Source of the DNA: Opitutia bacterium
GTDB taxonomy: Bacteria > Verrucomicrobiota > Verrucomicrobiia > Opitutales > Opitutaceae
Direction: 5' to 3'
Length of the DNA stretch: 64,000 nucleotides
NCBI GenBank assembly: GCA_016217595.1
Contig: JACRHS010000007.1
Coordinates: forward strand, 62,001 to 126,000
Part shown: positions 34,966 to 44,785 of the stretch, in pieces
Position numbering within the stretch: the first letter of the stretch is position 1
How the letters are laid out: each line of letters begins with the position of its first letter
The notes under the pieces: generated by a model
Told to the model about the DNA's origin: nothing
What the model saw: the letters and a program-made list of their open reading frames with translations, nothing else
The model's database searches: none
Translations under genes and position numbers: made by a program

Positions 34966-35007
34966 AAACGTCGCTTCTCTCATCAGAGGGAAGCGACGTT
35001 TTCTTTT
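34966..35007. terminator. Bidirectional terminator between sigma factor gene and rdgB
   Basis: AAACGTCGCTT (34966-34976) pairs with AAGCGACGTTT (34991-35001), followed by TCTTTTG. The right arm lies within the last codons of rdgB, so the hairpin ends both converging transcripts. On the reverse strand the downstream T-run is weak. Confidence 0.8.
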
Positions 35008-35612
35008 GCCGCCAACCATGCCGCCAGCTGCCCCCACGCGCGACTGCGATGACTCAGCGCGTTCTTCGTCGCTTCCCCTAGCTCGGCAAAAGTCTGGGTA
35101 TGATCCTCCGGCACAAAAAGCGGATCGTAGCCAAATCCCGCCCCGCCGCGCGGTTCGTCCAGCAAGCTCCCGTCGCTGCGTCCCTCGAACACCTGCTCGC
35201 GCCCATCGCCTCCGAGCAGAAAGAGCACGCAGACAAAGTATGCCTGCCGCCGCGCCGCCGGCACCCCGCGCATTGTTTCAACGAGTTTGTTTAAATTCGC
35301 CGCGCTGTCGCCTGCCGGCCCGGCATAGTAAGCTGACTCCACACCCGGCGCCCCGCCCAGCGCGTCCACGCACAGACCGCTGTCGTCGGCCAGCACCCAG
35401 TCCGTCGCCGGCACCAACACGCGCAACGCCTGCGCCTTCTTGCGCGCATTGCCGACGAACGTCCCGGCGTCTTCCACCACCGGCGGCATGCCGCCCACCG
35501 CTTTCGCCGTGAAAATCTCCAGCCGCAGGGCGCGCATTGCCGGCGTCGCATTGGCGAGCGCCTGAAATTCCTGCGCCTTGTGGGCGTTACCGGATGCCAA
35601 AAAGAGCTTCAT
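34983..35612 (-). CDS. rdgB: XTP/dITP diphosphatase (Ham1/RdgB)
   Basis: A 209-residue housecleaning pyrophosphatase that removes ITP, dITP and XTP from the nucleotide pool. Hallmarks are FLASGNAHKAQEF at the N terminus, ADDSGLCVDALGGAPGVESA, GGAGFGYDPLFVPED and LSHRSRAWGQL near the C terminus, in the usual order and length. Its start overlaps the ribD 3' end by 26 bp, and its own 3' end lies in a terminator hairpin. It is the last gene of a reverse operon MBL hydrolase-ribD-rdgB. Confidence 0.95.
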   Translation of the reverse strand: MKLFLASGNAHKAQEFQALANATPAMRALRLEIFTAKAVGGMPPVVEDAGTFVGNARKKAQALRVLVPATDWVLADDSGLCVDALGGAPGVESAYYAGPAGDSAANLNKLVETMRGVPAARRQAYFVCVLFLLGGDGREQVFEGRSDGSLLDEPRGGAGFGYDPLFVPEDHTQTFAELGEATKNALSHRSRAWGQLAAWLAAKENVASL

Positions 35613-36750
35613 CGACGAAAAGCTTTTCGGGATAGACCACCCGCCCGCGCATCAGCGCATCGTCGCCAAACGTCGCGTGCCGCACGTCCTCCAGTCGGAT
35701 CGCGTTGATCAATTTCTCGGTGCGCAGTCCCGCGAACATCGGCTTCGCCTTCTCGTCGGCCAGCAACACCGGCGCGCGGTAGGCGAACAGATAGTCGAGC
35801 GCCCGCTCCTGCAAAAACTCGCTCAGCAGTTGCACCCCGCCCTCGAAATAGACGCCGGCAATTTTCTCCTCGGCGCATTTTTTTCGAAACGCTGCGAGCG
35901 GCACGCGTTGGTCCGGCGATTCGAACACCCAGACCTGCACTCCGAGATCGCGCAATTTCCGCACGTACCCCAGCCCGCCACGCGATGTGGTCACAACCAC
36001 GGTGCGGTCATGAAACTCGTCTGTGTACAGCTGCGGCAGATTGCGATCGACCACCGACCGCAACAGCCCGTCGAACACGAAACGGACCGGACTCCACGCG
36101 TCCGCCCCCTCGCACCGTGCGGTGAGCCGCGGGTTGTCCTTGGCCACCGTGCCCGCGCCGACCGCGATGGCGGGAAACAGCCGCCGCCAGCGCATCACAT
36201 CCGCCCGCGACTGCGCATTGGTGATCCACTGCGAATCGCCCGTGCGACAGGCGATCCGGCCGTCGAGCGTCACCGCCATTTTAGCCGCAAACAGCGGACT
36301 GCGCTGCACGATCCAGTGGTTGAAAATCAGATTCAGATCGCGGCATTCCGTCTCGAACACGCCGCTCGCCACCTCGATCCCCGCAGCGCGCAACACCTCG
36401 AAACCGCGCCCGGCATGCGCCGGATTCGGGTCGGTGCAGCCCACCACCACTCGGTTGAAACCCGCCTTCACGATCGCTTCCGTGCAAGCGCCCGTGCGGC
36501 CTTCGCTGCAACACGGTTCCAACGTCACGTACATCGTCGCGCCCGGCTTGGGGGCCCGCCCGAGCGCCGTCAGCGCCGCGCGCTCCGCGTGCGGCCCGCC
36601 ATCCTGGGCGTGAAAGCCCTCGGCCACGATCTGCCCATCTTCGACGATCACCGCGCCGACCATCGGATTGGGGTGCGTGTTGCCCCAGCCCCGTCGCGCC
36701 AAGTCCAGCGCGCGTCGCATGAACACAGCATCTGTCTCGGCGACGTTCAT
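35587..36750 (-). CDS. ribD: Bifunctional riboflavin deaminase/reductase RibD
   Basis: A 387-residue two-domain enzyme of riboflavin synthesis. The N-terminal deaminase has the zinc motif GGPHAERAAL and EPCCSEGRTGAC; the C-terminal reductase begins at about 150 (SPLFAAKMAVTLDGRIACRT) with GDSQWITNAQSRADVMRWRR and FEGGVQLLSEFL. Both halves look complete. The start ATG overlaps the MBL hydrolase stop by four bases (ATGA), and its 3' end overlaps rdgB, so all three genes are translationally linked. Other riboflavin genes are absent here; the tandem cyclohydrolase-like protein at 25.9 kb is not adjacent. Confidence 0.95.
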   Translation of the reverse strand: MNVAETDAVFMRRALDLARRGWGNTHPNPMVGAVIVEDGQIVAEGFHAQDGGPHAERAALTALGRAPKPGATMYVTLEPCCSEGRTGACTEAIVKAGFNRVVVGCTDPNPAHAGRGFEVLRAAGIEVASGVFETECRDLNLIFNHWIVQRSPLFAAKMAVTLDGRIACRTGDSQWITNAQSRADVMRWRRLFPAIAVGAGTVAKDNPRLTARCEGADAWSPVRFVFDGLLRSVVDRNLPQLYTDEFHDRTVVVTTSRGGLGYVRKLRDLGVQVWVFESPDQRVPLAAFRKKCAEEKIAGVYFEGGVQLLSEFLQERALDYLFAYRAPVLLADEKAKPMFAGLRTEKLINAIRLEDVRHATFGDDALMRGRVVYPEKLFVDEALFGIR

Positions 36751-37385
36751 TCGGCGCGCACGTACGGGTTGCCCGCCTTTTCGTCGCCGACCGTGGTCGC
36801 CGGTCCGTGGCCCGGGTACACGGCGGTTTCGTCGGGCAACGTGTAGATCTGCGTGCGGATCGATTTTGCCAGTATCTCGAAACCGCCGCCCGGCAGATCG
36901 GTGCGGCCGATGCTGCCATTGAACAGCGCATCGCCCACCAGCGCCGTCTTCGCCGCCGGGAGGTAAAAAAGAATGTTCCCCGGACAATGCCCCGGCACGT
37001 GACGCACTTCTACGGTCGTCCCGAGCGCCTCGAAGCGTTCGCCCTGTTTCATCCAGTGATCCACTTTCACCGCCTGCAATCCGAGGTCCTCGCCCATGAA
37101 CCGCGATTGGACCTCCGGCGTTTCGAGCATCATCTGATCCGCCAGGTGCGCGCGCACTTTCGCACCCGTCGCCGCCACCACCTTCGCCGCATCCTGCATG
37201 TGATCCCAATGTCCATGCGTGATCCACAACTCGACCAGCCGGCATTTCTCGGCGGCCAGGAGCGGTTTGATCTCGTTGAGAATGTCTCCGGGCGCATCGA
37301 TCAGCACCGCTTCGCCGCGTTCGGGCGCGGTGAGGAGATAGCCGTTGGTCTGGATGGGCCCGCTGGGCAAAACGTGCAAATTCAC
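36747..37385 (-). CDS. Metallo-beta-lactamase-fold hydrolase (glyoxalase II-like)
   Basis: A 212-residue MBL-fold hydrolase. [14 protein letters not shown] gives the HxHxDH zinc motif; [15 protein letters not shown] supplies the next His; [20 protein letters not shown] the bridging Asp; [14 protein letters not shown] the last His. The order and length match the small glyoxalase-II-like group (YcbL type), which hydrolyses thioesters or related substrates. It starts with GTG; no strong ribosome binding site is visible. It is the first gene of the operon with ribD and rdgB and is divergent from leuB, with a dyad in the shared 92-bp gap. Confidence 0.88.
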   Translation of the reverse strand: MNLHVLPSGPIQTNGYLLTAPERGEAVLIDAPGDILNEIKPLLAAEKCRLVELWITHGHWDHMQDAAKVVAATGAKVRAHLADQMMLETPEVQSRFMGEDLGLQAVKVDHWMKQGERFEALGTTVEVRHVPGHCPGNILFYLPAAKTALVGDALFNGSIGRTDLPGGGFEILAKSIRTQIYTLPDETAVYPGHGPATTVGDEKAGNPYVRAE

Positions 37386-37402
37386 GCCCGTCAGCAGAGG
37401 CG

Positions 37403-37430
37403 TTTTTCCCCGCTGCGCAACGGCGAAAAA
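37403..37430. repeat. Dyad in the gap between the MBL hydrolase gene and leuB
   Basis: TTTTTCCCCG (37403-37412) and CGGCGAAAAA (37421-37430) form a 9-of-10-bp inverted repeat with an 8-base loop, centred between the divergent starts. It may be an operator or a hairpin; no T-run or regulator gene supports a choice. Confidence 0.3.
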
Positions 37431-37477
37431 TCCCCTTCCCCTTTGCCCGTCTCCGCTGTAGCCCTAGCCCCTTTTCC

Positions 37478-38581
<1,104 letters not shown>

Positions 38582-38650
38582 TCGCACCGCACCCGGGGCC
38601 GCGCAATTGAAAGCTTCCCTCTCGTAGCGGCCTCTTCCAACTTTTTTCCC

Positions 38651-38680
38651 GTTTCGTGTTTTTAGTGTATTTCGTGGTTA
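38651..38680. repeat. Degenerate TTTCGTG repeat before alaS
   Basis: Three imperfect units, GTTTCGTGTT, TTTAGTGTAT and TTCGTGGTTA, occupy the 30 bases before the alaS start region. On the reverse strand a readable peptide TKYTKNTKR results, a motif I recall from small intergenic repeats in Verrucomicrobia and Planctomycetes that are often miscalled as genes. Not verified here. Confidence 0.45.
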
Positions 38681-38693
38681 ACCAAATCCGCCC

Positions 38694-41561
38694 ATGACCT
38701 CCGCCGAAATCCGCCAGTCGTTTCTCGATTTCTTCCATCGCCAGCAGCACACCATCGTGCCGTCCGCCTCGTTGCTGCCCGACTCGCCCGGATTGCTCTT
38801 CACCAACGCCGGCATGAACCAGTTCGTGCCGATCTTCCTCGGCGACCGCGCGCCCGACGTCGCCAAGTGGGCCGGCGTCCGTCCCGCCTCCGACCGCCGC
38901 GCGGCCGACACCCAGAAATGCATCCGCGCCGGCGGCAAGCACAACGACCTCGAAGACGTCGGTTTCGATACCTACCACCACACGATGTTCGAGATGCTGG
39001 GCAACTGGTCCTTCGGCGATTACTTCAAGAAGGAGTCGCTCACCTGGGGCTGGGAGTTGTTGACCAAGGTCTGGGGCATCCCGGCGAAGCGCCTCTTCGC
39101 CACCGTCTACTCGCCCAACAAATCCAAGGGCGATCCCTCCGAGTTCGACCAGGAGGCCTACGATATCTGGGCCGGCATTTTCAAAGCCGAGGGCCTCGAT
39201 CCCGCCGTCCACATCGTTTACGGCAACAAGAAGGATAATTTCTGGATGATGGGCGACACCGGCCCCTGCGGCCCGTGCTCGGAAATCCATTTCAACCTCC
39301 AGCCCTCCGACGACGAGACCGAGGGTCGCAAAGGCGTGAACGCCTCCTCGCCGCGCTGCATCGAGATATGGAACCACGTCTTCATTCAGTTCAACGCGAA
39401 CGCCGACGGCACCTTCTCGCCGCTCGCCGCCAAGCATGTCGACACCGGCATGGGCTTCGAGCGCGTCGCCGGCATTTACGCCACGACAAACGGCTTTAAG
39501 GACTTCTCCGCCGAGCCGTCGAATTACAACTCCGACGTCTTCGCGCCCCTCTTCCAGAAAATCGCCGAGCTCTCCGGCAAGACCTACCAGCGCACGGTCC
39601 CGACCAAGCGCGAAGGGCTGAGCGAGCAGGAGAACATCGACATCGCCTTCCGCGTGCTCGCCGACCACGCGCGCTGCATCTCGTGCTCCATCGCCGACGG
39701 CATTCTGCCGGGCAACGACGGCCGCAATTACGTCGTCCGCCGCATTCTCCGCCGCGGAATTCTGTACGGCAAGAAGCTCGGCCTCCCAACCGGTTTCTTC
39801 GAGCAACTCGTCGCGCCCGTCGTGATTTCGCTCGGCGACGTCTTCCCCGAGTTGAAACAACAGCAGGACCTCGTCCGCCGCGTGATTCGCAGCGAAGAAG
39901 AAAGCTTCGGGCGGACGCTGGCTCGTGGTTTAGAAATCAACGACGAAAAGGTTCATGATGAATCTTTCCGTGTAGCGCGATCACTTGGGCACCCAGCAGA
40001 CTGGGCAAGCATGCTAGCTGAAGCTGTCGTCGATGGCTTCGCAAATGCGACCTGTAACCCAGATTGGAAAGGCGACAGAGTCGCCGCAGAGCGCGATTTC
40101 AAGGCTCTACTAAGTCAAGTCAGGGTTCCTGGTACTGCAGCCTTTGAACTCTACGACACCTACGGCTTCCCGCTCGACATGACGCAGCTGCTCGCCGCCG
40201 AGCGCGGGCTCACCGTCGACACTGCTGGCTTCGAAGCAGAGATGGAGAAGCAGCGCGAACGCGGCCGCGCGGCGCAGAAGAAAGAAATCGTCGTCGCCGC
40301 CACCGAGGGCGAAGCCACCGTCGAGCAGAAGCCGACGCAGTTCCTCGGCTACACCCAGCTCGTCGCCGAGGCCAAGGTCATCGACGTCGTCAAGACGGAG
40401 AAAGACGCCTACCTCGTCTTCGACCAGACGCCGTTCTACGCCGAGATGGGCGGTCAGGCCGGCGACCACGGCGCGGCCAAAATCGCCGGGCAGACGTTCG
40501 CGATCACCTACACGATCAAAGACAAATCCGGCCGTTTCCTCCATCAGCTCGCGCCGGCATGCGCGCTCGATGTCGGCAAGCTTTCACTCGTGGGCCAGAC
40601 CGCCAAGCTCGCCGTCTCGCCGCTCAACCGCCGCGCCATCTCGCGCCACCACTCGGCGGAGCATCTGCTCCACTGGGCGCTGCGCAAAGTCCTCGGCACG
40701 CATGTCCGCCAGGCCGGCACGTCGAAGACCAAGGAGCGGATGCGTTTCGATTTCACCCATTTCGAGCAGGTCAAACCCGAGCAGCTCCGCGAAATCGAGC
40801 ACCTCGTCAACGAGCGCATTCTCGACAACGCCAAGGTCGACACCTACGAGACCGAGTTCGACAAGAAGCCCGAGGGCACCCTCGCCTTCTTCGGCGAAAA
40901 GTACGGCAAGATTGTCCGCGTCGTCGATATCGGCGGTTACAGCCGCGAGCTGTGCGGCGGCACGCACGTCGCCACCACCGGCGAGATCGGCATGCTCCGC
41001 ATCGTCTCCGAGGCGGCCATCGCCGCCGGCACGCGCCGCATCGAAGCGGTCGCCGGCCAGCCCGCCTACGATTACGTGGCCGAGGAGGAAACGGCGCTGA
41101 AAGCGGTGAGCTTGAAACTCAACGCCGGGACACAGGATGTGGCCCAGAAACTCGACGCGCTCCTCGCGCAGAAGGCCGAGCTCGAAAAGAAGCTCAAGGC
41201 CTTCGAGCAAAAAGCCTCCGCCGGCCTCGCCGACGATCTCGCCGCCAAAGCCGTCGTTAGAGACGGTCTGAAATTCGTCTCCGCGGTCGTCACGGCCGAC
41301 ACGCCCGAAGCGTTGCGCGGACTCGGTTCGCAGGTGCTTGCGAAGCTCGGTGAAGGCGTCGTGCAGCTCGGCGCCGCGTTTGGCGAGAAAGCCACCGTCA
41401 TCGCGTTCTGCTCGCCTGCCGCGATCAAAGCCGGTCATCAGGCCGGCAAGATCGTCAACGCCCTGAGCTTGCAGCTCGGCGGCAAGGGCGGCGGCAAACC
41501 CGACTTCGCCATGGGCGGCGGCAAGGAACCCGCCAAACTCGCCGAGGTGCTCAAAGCCTAG
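38694..41561 (+). CDS. alaS: Alanine-tRNA ligase, with an atypical internal segment
   Basis: A 955-residue enzyme that charges tRNA-Ala. N-terminal catalytic domain: IRQSFLDFFHRQQHTIVPSA, KCIRAGGKHNDLEDVG, MGDTGPCGPCSEIHFN and SDRRAADTQ. The editing domain has HHSAEH near 655 and CGGTHVA near 760, both zinc/editing motifs. The C-terminal oligomerisation domain ends with KGGGKPDFAMGGG. Between ARGLEINDE (about 410) and AFELYDTYGFP (about 483) there are roughly 50 more residues than in E. coli AlaRS, with lower G+C (about 55% for 39961-40140, against 63% for the next 120 bases) and A-ending codons rare nearby. The frame is intact, so the enzyme should be functional. Followed by xseB and dxs in the same direction. 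Confidence 0.96.
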   Translation: MTSAEIRQSFLDFFHRQQHTIVPSASLLPDSPGLLFTNAGMNQFVPIFLGDRAPDVAKWAGVRPASDRRAADTQKCIRAGGKHNDLEDVGFDTYHHTMFEMLGNWSFGDYFKKESLTWGWELLTKVWGIPAKRLFATVYSPNKSKGDPSEFDQEAYDIWAGIFKAEGLDPAVHIVYGNKKDNFWMMGDTGPCGPCSEIHFNLQPSDDETEGRKGVNASSPRCIEIWNHVFIQFNANADGTFSPLAAKHVDTGMGFERVAGIYATTNGFKDFSAEPSNYNSDVFAPLFQKIAELSGKTYQRTVPTKREGLSEQENIDIAFRVLADHARCISCSIADGILPGNDGRNYVVRRILRRGILYGKKLGLPTGFFEQLVAPVVISLGDVFPELKQQQDLVRRVIRSEEESFGRTLARGLEINDEKVHDESFRVARSLGHPADWASMLAEAVVDGFANATCNPDWKGDRVAAERDFKALLSQVRVPGTAAFELYDTYGFPLDMTQLLAAERGLTVDTAGFEAEMEKQRERGRAAQKKEIVVAATEGEATVEQKPTQFLGYTQLVAEAKVIDVVKTEKDAYLVFDQTPFYAEMGGQAGDHGAAKIAGQTFAITYTIKDKSGRFLHQLAPACALDVGKLSLVGQTAKLAVSPLNRRAISRHHSAEHLLHWALRKVLGTHVRQAGTSKTKERMRFDFTHFEQVKPEQLREIEHLVNERILDNAKVDTYETEFDKKPEGTLAFFGEKYGKIVRVVDIGGYSRELCGGTHVATTGEIGMLRIVSEAAIAAGTRRIEAVAGQPAYDYVAEEETALKAVSLKLNAGTQDVAQKLDALLAQKAELEKKLKAFEQKASAGLADDLAAKAVVRDGLKFVSAVVTADTPEALRGLGSQVLAKLGEGVVQLGAAFGEKATVIAFCSPAAIKAGHQAGKIVNALSLQLGGKGGGKPDFAMGGGKEPAKLAEVLKA

Positions 41562-41633
41562 GCGCACAACTGTCACCGCACCGGCGCCCCGATCAGGATT
41601 GAAAAGCGGGCGCGCCGGAGCATTTTCCCCGCC

Positions 41634-41882
41634 GTGGACGCCAAAGCCGCCAACAAACTGACCTTCGAGCAGGCCCTCGCCCAGCTCGAGCAGATCGTCG
41701 ACTCGATGGAATCGGGCGATGTGCCGCTGGCCGACCTCCTCGCCAAATTCGAGGAAGGCAACAAGCTCCTGCGGGTGTGCGAAACGCGTTTAAAGGATGC
41801 CGAGATGAAGATCGAGCAGCTCAAGAAACAAAACGGCGGCGCCACCTTCGCCGCGATTGAACCGGAGAAGGAAACGACCTAG
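41634..41882 (+). CDS. xseB: Exodeoxyribonuclease VII small subunit
   Basis: An 82-residue protein with the XseB signature LTFEQALAQLEQIVDSMESG at about 9-28, then DLLAKFEEGNKLLRVCETRL and the C-terminal helix KDAEMKIEQLK. It forms the nuclease with XseA, which is not in the window. The start is GTG at 41634, since no in-frame ATG precedes the family motif. Placement 39 bp before dxs is a widespread arrangement, here without ispA between them. Confidence 0.92.
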   Translation: MDAKAANKLTFEQALAQLEQIVDSMESGDVPLADLLAKFEEGNKLLRVCETRLKDAEMKIEQLKKQNGGATFAAIEPEKETT

Positions 41883-41921
41883 GTTGGTCGCACCGGTAAC
41901 GCTGTCCCGATTTCCCGCTCG

Positions 41922-43874
41922 ATGAACTCTCCCGCATCCTCCGCTCCGTCACCCGCTCCCAGCGGGCGTTTGTTGGATGGTATCCGCACTCCCGCGGATG
42001 TGAAGGCGCTGCATGCCGACCAGTTGGCGCGCCTGGCCGAGGAAATTCGTTCCGAGATCATCACTGTCACGGCCCAGAACGGCGGCCACGTGGGACCCAA
42101 CCTCGGCGTCGTCGAGCTCACGATCGCGTTGCACCGCGTCTTTGCCACGCCCGAGGACCAGATTGTTTTCGACGTCAGCCATCAGGGCTACGTCCACAAG
42201 CTGCTCTCCGGCCGCAATGGCCCCGCCTTCCGCCAGATCCGGCGCACGGGCGGCCTGAGCGGGTTTCTCTACCGGAGCGAGAGCCCGCACGATGCGTTTG
42301 GCGCGGGGCACGCCGGCACGGCGCTGAGCGCGGCGCTCGGCATGGCCACGGCGCGCGATCTGCGCGGCACGCACGAGCATGTCGTCGCCGTCTGCGGCGA
42401 CGGGGCGTTCACCTGCGGCGTCACGATGGAGGCGCTCAACAACGTCGTCAGCACCACCAAGCGGCTCATCGTCATTCTCAACGACAACGAGTGGTCCATC
42501 GCCAAGAATGTCGGCGCGATGGCGCGCTACCTCAACCGGCTCTCGACCAATCCCACCTACAACAAAATTCACCACGACCTGGAGAAGTTCTTCACCAGCC
42601 TGCCGCACGGTCCGGAGATGCACCGCATGTGGATGAAGTGGAAGCGCGAGACGAAGGATTTCATCGTCGAATCGAGCCCCTTCGAGAAATACGGCCTGCG
42701 TTACCTCGGTCCGATCAACGGGCACAACATCGAGGAGCTCGTCAAAAATCTGGAGTTCGCCAAGCACAGCGACGGCCCGATCCTCCTCCACGTGTTGACG
42801 CAAAAAGGCCGCGGGCTGAAGGCGGCGATGAGTTCGCCGGAAAAATTTCACGGCCTCGGCGCGTTCGATCCCACCACGGGTGAGAGCAAGAATCCGGCCC
42901 ACGGCACGCCGCCCAATTATCAAGATGTGCTCGGCGCGGCGCTGGTGCGTTTCGCCAAGGCCGATCCACACGTCGTCGGCATCACCGCCGCGATGCCCAG
43001 CGGCACCGGTTTGTCGCAGCTCGCCACCGAGTGCCCGAAACAGTTTTTCGATGTCGGCATCGCCGAGGAGCACGCCGTGCTGTTTGCCGCCGGCCTCGCC
43101 ACCAAGGGCATCAAGCCGGTCGTGGCCATCTACTCGACGTTCATCCAACGCAGCGTCGACCAGATCATCCACGACGTGTGCCTGCAGAATCTGCCGGTGA
43201 CGTTCTGTCTGGATCGCGCCGGCCTCTCGCCCAACGACGGGCCCACGCACCACGGCCTGTTCGATCTCGCGCTCCTGCGCAGCGTGCCCAACGCCGTCGT
43301 CATGCAGCCGCAACACGAGGACGAACTCGTGGACATGCTGCACACCAGCCTGCAACACGGCGCGCCCGCCTTCATCCGTTATCCGCGCGGCGCCGGCGCC
43401 GGCGTGGCGATCAAATCGCAACCGGCCTTGCTGCCGGTGGGCCAGGCCGAAGTGCTGCGCCCCGGGACGGATATTTCGATCTGGGCGCTCGGGCCGATGG
43501 TCGCGGAAGCGATACAACTCGCCGACCGTCTCGCCGCCGAGGAAGGGCTGAGCGTCGGTGTCGTCAACGCCCGCTTCGTGAAACCGCTCGACCGCGCGTT
43601 GCTGCTCCGGCAAGCCGCCGTCGTGCCGCTGCTGGTGACGATGGAAGATCACGTGTTGTCCGGCGGCTTTGGCAGCGCGGTGCTGGAGACATTGCAAGCC
43701 GCGGGTCGCACGACGCCGGTGGAGCGCATCGGCTGGCCCGATCAATTTGTGGAGCACGGCTCCAGTGTGGAAATCCTGCGCAACAGCTACGGACTCTCGT
43801 TGGATGACATTTTGCGCCGCGTGCGCACCCGCTGGCAGAATCTCCCCGCCGAAGCGCCCACGGCCACCGTCTGA
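41922..43874 (+). CDS. dxs: 1-deoxy-D-xylulose-5-phosphate synthase
   Basis: A 650-residue thiamine-diphosphate enzyme that condenses pyruvate and glyceraldehyde-3-phosphate, the first step of the MEP isoprenoid pathway. Seen: GGHVGPNLGVVELTIALHRV (catalytic His region), FDVSHQGYVHKLLSGR, AFGAGHAGTALSAALG, VCGDGAFTCGVTMEALNN (ThDP GDG motif), FFDVGIAEEHAVLFAAGLA, and DRAGLSPNDGPTHHGLFDLA. Length and order are normal. It ends in a C-terminal transketolase domain. It follows xseB and is followed by a gap of about 200 bp. Confidence 0.96.
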   Translation: MNSPASSAPSPAPSGRLLDGIRTPADVKALHADQLARLAEEIRSEIITVTAQNGGHVGPNLGVVELTIALHRVFATPEDQIVFDVSHQGYVHKLLSGRNGPAFRQIRRTGGLSGFLYRSESPHDAFGAGHAGTALSAALGMATARDLRGTHEHVVAVCGDGAFTCGVTMEALNNVVSTTKRLIVILNDNEWSIAKNVGAMARYLNRLSTNPTYNKIHHDLEKFFTSLPHGPEMHRMWMKWKRETKDFIVESSPFEKYGLRYLGPINGHNIEELVKNLEFAKHSDGPILLHVLTQKGRGLKAAMSSPEKFHGLGAFDPTTGESKNPAHGTPPNYQDVLGAALVRFAKADPHVVGITAAMPSGTGLSQLATECPKQFFDVGIAEEHAVLFAAGLATKGIKPVVAIYSTFIQRSVDQIIHDVCLQNLPVTFCLDRAGLSPNDGPTHHGLFDLALLRSVPNAVVMQPQHEDELVDMLHTSLQHGAPAFIRYPRGAGAGVAIKSQPALLPVGQAEVLRPGTDISIWALGPMVAEAIQLADRLAAEEGLSVGVVNARFVKPLDRALLLRQAAVVPLLVTMEDHVLSGGFGSAVLETLQAAGRTTPVERIGWPDQFVEHGSSVEILRNSYGLSLDDILRRVRTRWQNLPAEAPTATV

Positions 43875-44077
43875 GCCCGCGCCGCCGCATTGAAACGCGG
43901 CCCAGTTTTCCCGGGCCGGCGTAGTAAACCACCCGAGGAGGCTGCGCAAATTTCGCCCTGTTTTCGGCAAACCCTGCGGTGTTGGTGCCACACGCTTGCG
44001 TTACAGTCCCGGCGAACCGAGTTACGTGCTTGGCGCCATCCCGACGCCTCCCCGCCCTAAATGTTCTCCGTCTCGTC

Positions 44078-44770
44078 ATGCCTACCTCGAAACTGAGCTT
44101 TACCCTCCCCGATGCTCCCAAGCATCCGCCGACCCACCGCATCATCGATCTCTGCGATTATCTCGCGGTCAAAGTCCTCGACCCGATGTTCGCCCAGAAC
44201 GACGTGAAGTGGAACCACCGCTTCGAAAATTTCTTCAGCTTCGACAACAGCTGCAATCCGCTCGAAGCCACCGGCAAGATTCGGCTCGAAGTGCCGCCCA
44301 TGCTCGTCGGGCAGATGGGGCAATTGGAAGCCGCCACCAAGAAGGAGCTGGCCCGGCTGAAGATTAAAACCGCGCCGTTCGCCTACGAAGGCACCACGCG
44401 CGGCCCGGCCGCCAAGCCCGTCGTGGTGATCACCGTGACGGAGAATCCCACCGAGCTGATCGAGCCGCCCGAGGTCAACATGAGCTACACCCGCGGCCGC
44501 GTAGTGCTGCGCGACCTCCTCGGGTATGAGAAGACCGATGGGCGTTATGAATTTGATGCTGACGATCTGCTCAAACGCTTGGCCGCTGTGACCGACGAAA
44601 AAATCGCCGCCTGCACCGCAAGCCCGGTGCGCGACACGAAGTCGGGCAAAGGCGTGAGTCGCACGCCCAGCCCGGTCAGCATGCAGGCCGTCCGCCGCTG
44701 CCTGGAGGAATTGCAGCGCTTCGCCCAATGGGCAAAGCGCCACAATTTCTCGCGACTCGCCGCGTCGTAA
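44078..44770 (+). CDS. Conserved-looking protein of unknown function
   Basis: A 230-residue, probably cytosolic protein without signal peptide or membrane segments. It is mixed alpha/beta: IIDLCDYLAVKVLDPMFAQN, EATGKIRLEVPPMLVGQMGQ, VVVITVTENPTELIEPPEVN, and a C-terminal helical part with RRCLEELQRFAQWAKRHNFS. I recognise no family or catalytic motif. The reading frame is supported by even codon bias and by the absence of a comparable frame elsewhere. It is convergent with acs, 15 bp apart. The function is not known. Confidence 0.6.
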   Translation: MPTSKLSFTLPDAPKHPPTHRIIDLCDYLAVKVLDPMFAQNDVKWNHRFENFFSFDNSCNPLEATGKIRLEVPPMLVGQMGQLEAATKKELARLKIKTAPFAYEGTTRGPAAKPVVVITVTENPTELIEPPEVNMSYTRGRVVLRDLLGYEKTDGRYEFDADDLLKRLAAVTDEKIAACTASPVRDTKSGKGVSRTPSPVSMQAVRRCLEELQRFAQWAKRHNFSRLAAS

Positions 44771-44785
44771 ACGCGGCAGGCGCGC

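Noticed and set aside
41949-43991. 680-codon reverse open frame
   Set aside because: Antisense of dxs, which has complete family motifs in the forward frame.
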